NCBI GenBank assembly: GCA_014896235.1
Contig: JADBKU010000009.1
Coordinates: 1-64,000, forward strand
DNA from: a bacterium
GTDB lineage: Bacteria > Desulfobacterota > Binatia > Binatales > Binataceae
Reading direction: 5' to 3'
DNA length: 64,000 bases
Part shown: positions 57,619 through 64,000 of the stretch, piece after piece
Position numbering within the stretch: position 1 is the stretch's first letter
How the letters are laid out: each line of letters opens with the position of its first letter
Program-made: the position numbers and the translations under genes
The notes under the pieces: model-generated
Database searches by the model: none
What the model saw: only the letters and a program-made list of their open reading frames with translations
Told to the model about the DNA's origin: nothing

Positions 57619-59079
57619 ATGACCTCAGAACTTAACCGCATGACGATCGCCGAGGCGCGCGACGGCCTCGCCCGGCGCGAGTTTTCGGCGCTCGAGCTGA
57701 CCCGCGCCTGCCTTGAGCAAATCAAGCTGGTCGATCCGAAGATTAACGCCTTTATCACCGTCTGCGCGCGCGAGGCGCTCGCGCAGGCCGCGGCGGCCGA
57801 CCGACGGCTTGCCGCGGGCGACGCTCCGGCGCTCTGCGGCATCCCGCTCGCGATTAAAGACATCTATGCGACGCGCGGCGTGCGCACGACCTGCGCGTCG
57901 AAAATGCTCGAGAATTTCGTTCCGCCGTTCGACGCGACCGTAATCGCAAGGCTGCGCGAGGCCGGCGCGGTGTTTATCGGCAAAGCCAACATGGACGAGT
58001 TCGCGATGGGCTCGTCAACCGAGAACTCCGCCTTTGGCGTCACCCGCAATCCGCATAATGTCGAACGCGTGCCCGGCGGATCGTCGGGCGGCTCGGCCGC
58101 CGCGGTCGCGGCCGACGAATGCCTTGGCGCGCTCGGCACCGACACCGGCGGCTCGATCCGCCTGCCCGCCGCCTTCTGCGGCGTCGCCGGAATCAAGCCG
58201 ACCTACAGCCGCGTCAGCCGCTACGGCGTAATCGCCTACGCCTCGTCGCTCGACCAGGTAGGGCCGTTTGCGAAGACGGTGCGCGACGCCGCGATTCTGT
58301 TGCGCACGCTCGCAGGGCACGATCCGCGCGATTCGACCTGCTCCGCGCGACCCGTTCCCGATTACGAAGCGGCGCTGACCGGCGACGTGCGCGGGATGCG
58401 TATCGGCGTGCCCAAGGAATATTTCGTGGCCGGGATGGAACCGCAGGTCGAAACGGCGATTCGCGCCGCGCTGGCTAGCTACGAGCGGCTGGGCGCGAAA
58501 CTGGTCGATATTTCGCTGCCGCATACCGAATACGCGATCGCCGCCTACTATATCGTCGCCACCGCCGAGGCCAGCGCCAATCTCGCCCGCTACGACGGCA
58601 TCCGCTACGGACTGCGCGTCGATGCCGACAATACCGGCGACCTTTACAACCGCACGCGCGCGGCCGGCTTCGGCACCGAGGTCAAACGCCGGATCATGCT
58701 CGGCACCTTCGTGCTCTCCGCCGGCTATTACGACGCCTACTATCTGAAGGGCCAGAAGGTTCGCACGCTGATCCGCGGCGACTTCGATCGCGCCTTCGCA
58801 CGATGCGACGTTATCGCCACGCCGGTCGCACCCACCACCGCTTTCAAGATCGGCGAAAAGATGGCCGATCCGCTCCAGATGTACCTGTCGGACATCTTTA
58901 CGATTTCGGTCAATCTGGCCGGATTGCCCGGCCTTTCGATACCCTGCGGTTTCGACCGCGACGGCCTGCCGATCGGCCTGCAGCTAATCGGCGCGCCTTT
59001 CGCCGAGGAGACGATTCTGCGCGCCGGCGACGCCTTCGAACGCACCGGCGCGGTCAAACGGCGCGCCGCGATTCTTTAG
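57619..59079 (+). CDS. gatA: Asp-tRNA(Asn)/Glu-tRNA(Gln) amidotransferase subunit A
   Basis: The protein is 486 residues. The amidase triad is intact: Lys in [24 protein letters not shown], and the Ser nucleophile in [15 protein letters not shown]. GatA releases ammonia from glutamine, which GatB uses on the misacylated tRNA. It is 91 bases from gatC and 50 bases from gatB. The presence of gatCAB suggests that glutaminyl- or asparaginyl-tRNA is made indirectly. Confidence 0.96.
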   Translation: MTSELNRMTIAEARDGLARREFSALELTRACLEQIKLVDPKINAFITVCAREALAQAAAADRRLAAGDAPALCGIPLAIKDIYATRGVRTTCASKMLENFVPPFDATVIARLREAGAVFIGKANMDEFAMGSSTENSAFGVTRNPHNVERVPGGSSGGSAAAVAADECLGALGTDTGGSIRLPAAFCGVAGIKPTYSRVSRYGVIAYASSLDQVGPFAKTVRDAAILLRTLAGHDPRDSTCSARPVPDYEAALTGDVRGMRIGVPKEYFVAGMEPQVETAIRAALASYERLGAKLVDISLPHTEYAIAAYYIVATAEASANLARYDGIRYGLRVDADNTGDLYNRTRAAGFGTEVKRRIMLGTFVLSAGYYDAYYLKGQKVRTLIRGDFDRAFARCDVIATPVAPTTAFKIGEKMADPLQMYLSDIFTISVNLAGLPGLSIPCGFDRDGLPIGLQLIGAPFAEETILRAGDAFERTGAVKRRAAIL

Positions 59080-59129
59080 CGCATCGCCCGACGCCGCCTG
59101 TCATGGCATGGTATAGCGAGGTTTAACGA

Positions 59130-60575
59130 ATGTCCGACAGCGCATACGAAGCGATTATCGGCCTCGAAGTGCATACCCATCTGATGACCCGGTCGAAGCT
59201 GTTCTGCGGATGCTCCGCCGGGTTCGGCGCCGGTCCCAACGAAAACGTTTGTCCGGTATGCATGGGGATGCCGGGCGTGTTGCCGGTGCTGAATCGGCAT
59301 GCGGTCGAACTGGCGATTCGCGCCGGACTAGCCGCCCATTGCGAGATCGCGCCGGAATCGATCTTCGCTCGCAAAAGCTATTTCTATCCCGATTTGCCCA
59401 AGGGCTATCAGATCAGCCAGTACGAGCTGCCGCTTTGCAAGGGCGGCTATATCGAGCTGCCCGCCCATAGCGAGGGCGCCGAACCGCGCCGGATCCGCCT
59501 GACGCGCATCCACATGGAAGAGGACGCCGGCAAGAATATCCACGAATCCGACGCCAGCCTCGTCGATTTCAACCGCTCGGGCGTGCCGCTGGTCGAAATC
59601 GTCAGCGAGCCTGATATCCGCTCTGCCGACGAAGCCGGCGCCTACCTGCGCGAGTTGCGCTCGATCCTGCGTTATATCGAGGCGACCGACGGCAAGATGG
59701 AGGAAGGCGGACTGCGCTGCGACGTCAACGTTTCGGTGCGCAAGCGCGGCGCGTCCGAGTTCGGCGTCAAGACCGAAATCAAGAACCTCAACTCCTTCCG
59801 CTTCGTCGAAAAAGCGATCGAACACGAAGTCGCGCGCCAGATCGAAATCCTCGAATCCGGCGGCCGCGTCGCGCAGGAGACCCATCTATGGGACCCCGTG
59901 CGCGAAGTGACCCGCCCGATGCGCTCGAAGGAGTTCGCCAACGACTACCGCTACTTCCCCGAACCGGACCTGCCGCCGCTGCGGGTCTCGCCGGATATGG
60001 TCGAGGCGATCAAGGCCTCGATGCCGGAACTGCCCGCCGATCAGCGCGCCCGCTTCGTGCGCGACCTCGGCCTGACCGCGTACGAAGCCGCCGTGCTGAC
60101 GCAGGACCGCGACCTGGCCGCCTATTTCGAAACGATGCTCGCGACCGGCCTGAAAAATCATCGCACCGCCGCGAACTGGGTGATGACCGAGGTGCTGCGC
60201 GCGGTCAACGAAACCGCCCGCCCGCTCGCCGACGCTGCGCCGCTCGCGATCGAATCGGGCCAACTGCTCAAGCTGGTCGAGACCGGCGCGATCAGCCTCA
60301 ACGCCGCCAAGACCGCGTTCGCCGCGATGTGCAAGTCGGGCAAAGGCGCTGGCGCGACCGTCGCCGAGCTCGGCCTGGCGCAGGTCTCCGACGAAGGCGC
60401 GATCGCCGCTGCCTGCGACAAGGTTATCGCCGCCGAGGCCGCCAAAGTCGCCGAATATCGCGGCGGCCGCGACAAGCTCTTCGGCTTCTTCGTCGGGCAG
60501 GTGATGAAGGCGATGGGCGGCAAGGGCAACCCCAAGGTCGTCAACGAAATTCTGAAGCGCAAGCTGAACGCCTGA
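59130..60575 (+). CDS. gatB: Asp-tRNA(Asn)/Glu-tRNA(Gln) amidotransferase subunit B
   Basis: The protein is 481 residues, standard length. It shows IIGLEVHTHLMTRSKLFC at the start, cysteines in FCGCS and NVCPVCMGMPG that bind zinc, ARKSYFYPDLPKGYQISQYE, and the C-terminal YqeY-like tail ending GKGNPKVVNEILKRKL. GatB transfers ammonia to the tRNA-bound Glu or Asp. Confidence 0.97.
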   Translation: MSDSAYEAIIGLEVHTHLMTRSKLFCGCSAGFGAGPNENVCPVCMGMPGVLPVLNRHAVELAIRAGLAAHCEIAPESIFARKSYFYPDLPKGYQISQYELPLCKGGYIELPAHSEGAEPRRIRLTRIHMEEDAGKNIHESDASLVDFNRSGVPLVEIVSEPDIRSADEAGAYLRELRSILRYIEATDGKMEEGGLRCDVNVSVRKRGASEFGVKTEIKNLNSFRFVEKAIEHEVARQIEILESGGRVAQETHLWDPVREVTRPMRSKEFANDYRYFPEPDLPPLRVSPDMVEAIKASMPELPADQRARFVRDLGLTAYEAAVLTQDRDLAAYFETMLATGLKNHRTAANWVMTEVLRAVNETARPLADAAPLAIESGQLLKLVETGAISLNAAKTAFAAMCKSGKGAGATVAELGLAQVSDEGAIAAACDKVIAAEAAKVAEYRGGRDKLFGFFVGQVMKAMGGKGNPKVVNEILKRKLNA

Positions 60576-60767
60576 GCGCGAACGACGGATTGGTGCGGAC
60601 GCTGTGGCAAAGCGGCTACCCGGCCATGCCCGACCGCGATACGGCCGGGATTTTGAGCTGCTGACGGTCAAAATAATCGCCGCTTTTCGCCGCCTTTCGC
60701 CCGGTTTGGACAGGCTTTGATTGTTTCGTTGCACGTGGGGCGCTGATTTTGCATAGTAAAGCCAGTT

Positions 60768-61352
60768 GTGCCTTTACTCGCGATCAACTCCGACGGGGGA
60801 CCCGGCGTTGGCGCGCGGATGGTTCTGCTTGCGGTCGCCGTCCTCTCGCCCATTCTGATTGCGCCCCCGAGCGCTCGCGCCAATCCGCTCGGCGATTCCG
60901 CCGCCAACCAGAGCGCGTCGGTCGAGCCGCAGCCGCATCTCACGCCGCCGCAGGTTTCCGGTCCCGCCGTGATCGTCAAGATGCAGGACGACGCGCCGAT
61001 GTATTCGCCGGACACGGTGGAAATCACCGCCGGGCAGACGGTCGAATGGCGCAACTTCAGCGACGTCAGCCATTCCGTCGTTGACGATCCCTCCAAGGCC
61101 GACCATCCGGGCGATGTCGCCCTGCCGCAAGGCGTCAAACCATTCAGTTCGGGCAACGTGATGCCGGGCGGGAAGTATCGGCACACTTTTACGAAGCCGG
61201 GCGATTATCGTTATTTCTGCTGGTCGCACGAGGCCGACGACATGGTCGGCGAAGTAATCGTCAAGCCGCTGCCGCCGTCCGCCGCCGCCGCGGTCGCCGC
61301 GCAGAACAATTCGCGTCCCTGGAGCGGGCGCGAACGCCAGCGCGACCCGTGA
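60768..61352 (+). CDS. Secreted cupredoxin (plastocyanin-like)
   Basis: The protein is 194 residues from a GTG at 60768; an ATG at 60819 would still include the signal peptide (VLLAVAVLSPILIAPPSARA). The cupredoxin domain spans about residues 65-170, with VEITAGQTVEWRNFSDVSHSV giving the first His ligand and YFCWSHEADDMVGE giving Cys, His and Met. All type-1 copper ligands are therefore present. It probably carries electrons in the periplasm. Confidence 0.88.
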   Translation: MPLLAINSDGGPGVGARMVLLAVAVLSPILIAPPSARANPLGDSAANQSASVEPQPHLTPPQVSGPAVIVKMQDDAPMYSPDTVEITAGQTVEWRNFSDVSHSVVDDPSKADHPGDVALPQGVKPFSSGNVMPGGKYRHTFTKPGDYRYFCWSHEADDMVGEVIVKPLPPSAAAAVAAQNNSRPWSGRERQRDP

Positions 61353-61434
61353 TTTTGGCCGCGCGGCGTTGATTCGCTGACGCAATACGCGGCGCGACGG
61401 CCATTGAGTCGGACAAGCGCGAGCGCGTGCGGCG

Positions 61435-62625
61435 CTATTTCGGCAGGCCGAGTTGCCGCTCGCCCAGAATATTGCGCTGGACCTCGCTGGTCCCGCCCGC
61501 GATCGTGTACTGGCGCGAACTCAGCAGCCGGTTTTGCCAGCGCGGCGCGTCCGGCACGATTCCCGTCGCTTCGCCCATGATCGCGTAGGGACCGTGCAGT
61601 TCGCTGGCGAAGCGCGCGATTCTGACGCCCAGCTCCGATCCGAACAGTTTAAGCGTCGAGCCTTCCGCTCCGGGCGGCAGGCCCTTCAGTTGGCGCGTCA
61701 GCGACCGCAGCCGCGTGTACTTCATCGCCGCGCATTCGATCATGAATTGCGACAGCTCCTGCCGCACCCATTCCTGATCCCACGCCGGCCGTCCGCCAAT
61801 CTCGACCCGCCGCGCCAGCTCCGCCAGCCGGCGCACCTGCGCGGCCTGGCCGCCGCCGTCCGCGATCCGGCGCTCGAAGGCGAGCGTAGTGACGGCGACT
61901 TTCCAGCCTTCGTTGAGCGGACCGACCAGATTCTCTTTGGGAATTTGCACGTTGTCGAAAAAGACTTCGTTGAAATGATGATGGCCGTTCATCGTGACCA
62001 GCGGCCGCACTTCGACGCCGGGCGCGCGCATATCGTCGAGGATCAGGTAGCTGATCCCTTTATGCTTGGGCGCGTCGGGATCGGTGCGCGCGAGCAAGAA
62101 CATCCGATCCGCGTACTGCGCGCCGGAGGTCCAGACCTTCTGGCCATTAATGACGAAGTGATCGCCCTTGAGTTCCGCGCGCGTGTTGAGTCCGGCCAGA
62201 TCGGAACCAGCCCCCGGCTCGGAATAGCCTTGGCACCAAACGTCGTCGGCGGGCAGGATTCGCGGCAGATATTTTTTCTTTTGCTCCTCCGTGCCCCAGT
62301 GCATCAGGGTCGGTCCGAACAGCCACACTCCCATGTAGCTCGGCAGGATCGGCGCGCCGATCCTGAAATATTCCTCGTCAAAAATCACTTGCTCGATCAG
62401 GTTCGCCGCGCGGCCGCCATATTCTTTGGGCCAGTCGATCCCGACCCATCCGGCGGCAGCCAGCTTTTTTTGCCAGGCGCGGCGCTTCTCGAAAATTTCC
62501 CGGTTCGGCGCGATCCGTTCGTCCATCGGATCGTCGATCTTCAGCTCGCGCGGAAAATTCTCTTCAAGCCAGGCGCGCACCTCGGCGCGAAAGGCTTCCT
62601 GCTCGGGGGTGTATTCGAAATCCAT
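61435..62625 (-). CDS. Acyl-CoA dehydrogenase
   Basis: The protein is 396 residues. Motifs are MDFEYTPEQEAFRAEVRAWL, GYSEPGAGSDLAGL, the FAD-binding GQKVWTSGAQYADRMFLLAR, and a C-terminal YTIAGGTSEVQRNILGER. It introduces a double bond in an acyl-CoA in fatty-acid or aromatic-acid breakdown. Substrate unknown. It is separated from the upstream amidohydrolase by a strong terminator, so it must have its own promoter. Confidence 0.95.
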   Translation of the reverse strand: MDFEYTPEQEAFRAEVRAWLEENFPRELKIDDPMDERIAPNREIFEKRRAWQKKLAAAGWVGIDWPKEYGGRAANLIEQVIFDEEYFRIGAPILPSYMGVWLFGPTLMHWGTEEQKKKYLPRILPADDVWCQGYSEPGAGSDLAGLNTRAELKGDHFVINGQKVWTSGAQYADRMFLLARTDPDAPKHKGISYLILDDMRAPGVEVRPLVTMNGHHHFNEVFFDNVQIPKENLVGPLNEGWKVAVTTLAFERRIADGGGQAAQVRRLAELARRVEIGGRPAWDQEWVRQELSQFMIECAAMKYTRLRSLTRQLKGLPPGAEGSTLKLFGSELGVRIARFASELHGPYAIMGEATGIVPDAPRWQNRLLSSRQYTIAGGTSEVQRNILGERQLGLPK

Positions 62626-62652
62626 TCTGAAGCGTCCTTCGGCGCCGCCAAT

Positions 62653-62687
62653 AAAAAAAACCGGCGCGGCTCAAGCGGCCGCGCCGG
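62653..62687 (-). terminator. Intrinsic terminator after the amidohydrolase gene
   Basis: On the minus strand a perfect ten-base-pair GC stem (62678-62687 with 62661-62670, loop of seven bases) is followed by eight T (62653-62660 as A on the plus strand). It starts about 15 bases after the amidohydrolase stop codon. Confidence 0.9.
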
Positions 62688-62701
62688 CTGAGCGGGAGCG
62701 G

Positions 62702-63820
62702 CTAGTTCAGATTAAACGTGCGCGCGGCGTTATCCCAGAAAATCTTGCGCCGCGCTTCGTCGGAAATCGGCTGCTTCATCATCGCCTCGATTCCCCACGG
62801 ATAGGTGCCGTCGGGATGCGGATAGTCGGTGTCCCAGGTGAAATTGTCGGCGCCCACCAGTTCGATCGCCGCTTTCATCGTCGGCTCGTCGCCGCGAAAC
62901 GCGACGCACACGTTGCGGCGGAAATATTCCGTCGGCCGCATGGTGAGGTATTCATGCTCGGCGTTGCCGCTGAAGTCCCAATGCTGCTCCATCCGCTGCA
63001 GCCAGTAGGGAACCCATCCGCCGTCCGCTTCGACGTGAATCACTTTGAGTTTCGGAAATTTCTCGAACACGCCGTACCAGATCAGTCCCGCCATCGCCGC
63101 CATCGCTTCAAACGGATGCGACAGGATATGGCCGCTAACGTGCGTATCCATGCGATCGCCGAAGCCCGGCACCGAAGAAGACGCCGACTCGTGCGTCGAA
63201 ATCGGCTTGCCGATCTGCTCTATCTCACTCCACAACGGCAGCAGCGCGTCGTCCCACAGGTTATGGCCGCCGACCGGGTTGGGCCGCATGTAGTAGCTGA
63301 CGCATCCCATTTTGGCCGTACGATGGGCTTCCTTGATCGCCTCTTCGACGTCCTGCATCGGCAGCGCCGCGGCCCATCGCAGCCGCTCCGGCGCGGCCGC
63401 CGCGTAGTCCGCGGCCCAATTGTTGTAAGCGCGCGCGCAGGCCGCCAGCAACTTGGTGTCGCGGAATTCCCGCCCGAGCATCTGGCCCGCCACGGTGGGA
63501 TACAGAATCTGCACGTCCACGCCCTGCGCGTCCATGTCTTCCAGCCGGCTCTGCGCGCTGAATCCGGTCTTGCTCGCCCGCTCGAAGCGCGCCATCGCCT
63601 TTTTCACCGCGTCCAGAAAGGCCGGCGCGGCCATCGGATACTTGCCCTTTTCGCGCACGAACGAATCGCCTTCGACCAGAAAGGTGCGGCGGTTCGACAC
63701 CGGCGCGCGGCCGACTTTCGGCGCCTGGGACTTGTAGGCGTCCTCGATATAGCGCTCCCAGAGCCACTCCGGCTCCATCATGTGGGAATCGGTATCGACA
63801 ATTTTGTAACCATTGCGCAT
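62702..63820 (-). CDS. Amidohydrolase family protein (TIM-barrel, ACMSD-like)
   Basis: The protein is 372 residues. The metal-binding DTDSHMMEP at the N-terminus gives the DxH pattern, and further ligands appear in ISTHESASS, VIHVEADGGWVPYWL and WDTDYPHPDGTYPW. Related enzymes decarboxylate or hydrolyse aromatic or aliphatic acids. It may work in the same pathway as the acyl-CoA dehydrogenase and the zinc alcohol dehydrogenase next to it. Confidence 0.92.
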   Translation of the reverse strand: MRNGYKIVDTDSHMMEPEWLWERYIEDAYKSQAPKVGRAPVSNRRTFLVEGDSFVREKGKYPMAAPAFLDAVKKAMARFERASKTGFSAQSRLEDMDAQGVDVQILYPTVAGQMLGREFRDTKLLAACARAYNNWAADYAAAAPERLRWAAALPMQDVEEAIKEAHRTAKMGCVSYYMRPNPVGGHNLWDDALLPLWSEIEQIGKPISTHESASSSVPGFGDRMDTHVSGHILSHPFEAMAAMAGLIWYGVFEKFPKLKVIHVEADGGWVPYWLQRMEQHWDFSGNAEHEYLTMRPTEYFRRNVCVAFRGDEPTMKAAIELVGADNFTWDTDYPHPDGTYPWGIEAMMKQPISDEARRKIFWDNAARTFNLN

Positions 63821-63877
63821 GTCAGTTCACCTCGATGATGTAACTGCGGAGCCGAGCGCGCGTTCGCAATCGGCCGC

Positions 63878-64000
63878 TTAGAGGCGCGGCAGAACCAGCG
63901 CCTTCACTCCCTTGCGATTATGCAACAATTCAAACGCTTCGACGCCGTGGTCGAGGTCGAAGCGATGCGTGACCATCGGTTTCAAATCGATCGCGCCCGC
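63878..64000 (-). CDS. Zinc-type alcohol dehydrogenase (C-terminal end only)
   Basis: About 40 residues are visible before the window edge, reading IDLKPMVTHRFDLDHGVEAFELL and ending VKALVLPRL. This is the usual end of medium-chain zinc-dependent alcohol or polyol dehydrogenases. The rest of the gene lies outside the window. Confidence 0.85.
   Translation of the reverse strand, partial: AGAIDLKPMVTHRFDLDHGVEAFELLHNRKGVKALVLPRL

Overview
This window comes from a GC-rich, Gram-negative-type bacterial chromosome. Supporting signs are an OprO/P-like porin, lipoproteins, an MscS channel and a Spy-like periplasmic protein. The mix of genes (acyl-CoA dehydrogenase beside a TIM-barrel amidohydrolase, giant NAD-glutamate dehydrogenase, PstCAB-PhoU-PhoBR, GatCAB, AMP-phosphorylase-type cluster) would fit an uncultivated deltaproteobacterium-like lineage such as Candidatus Binatota (Desulfobacterota_B). 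That placement is inference and was not tested. No phage, transposon, rRNA operon or CRISPR array was seen; the content is mostly housekeeping and metabolic, with a few decayed genes.

Layout. 1-6163 (minus): ruvX, mltG, an unnamed membrane protein, MoxR ATPase, DUF58 and a BatA-like protein, read as one cluster. 6309-12664: M23 peptidase, a decayed SLC13-type transporter, an amidase, tRNA-Pro, plsY, glnB. 12931-14687: ECF sigma factor, anti-sigma factor and Spy-like protein. 14836-16002 (minus): a thioredoxin-fold protein interrupted by one in-frame TGA that is best read as selenocysteine. 16206-21292: DUF255 protein, EEP-family enzyme, MscS channel, lipoprotein. 21565-25388: PRPP-synthetase-like protein, beta-CASP nuclease, AMP/thymidine phosphorylase. 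25438-28650: Rrf2 regulator with palindromic sites, YezD, porin, TauE-type exporter. 28762-34945: tRNA-Val, CYTH-like protein, split chromate transporter, solute-binding protein, nagA, membrane protein. 35102-41295: NAD-glutamate dehydrogenase and a frameshift-riddled RlmD-like remnant. 41368-44975: small proteins, Rieske ferredoxin, FAH-family hydrolase, AmrB. 44997-46848 (minus): a fluoride-response unit (riboswitch, DUF190-CBS protein, FluC). 47098-52847: tRNA-Arg and pstCAB-phoU-phoBR with a Pho-box-like repeat. 52926-54641: serS and yraN. 54985-57144: a large lipoprotein with a leukocidin-like segment. 57231-60575: gatCAB. 60768-64000: cupredoxin, acyl-CoA dehydrogenase, amidohydrolase and the end of a zinc alcohol dehydrogenase.

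The most notable items are: (1) the candidate selenoprotein at 14836-16002, with Sec-Gly-Cys in place of the usual redox cysteine and a bSECIS-like hairpin in the right place; (2) the clear fluoride riboswitch controlling a DUF190-CBS/FluC operon; (3) the Rrf2-YezD-porin-TauE locus with two matching AT-rich palindromes; (4) the leukocidin-like lipoprotein beside an AT-rich island; and (5) two probable CTG start codons (phoR, plsY).

All calls rest on reading the sequence and recalled family motifs; no database search was run.
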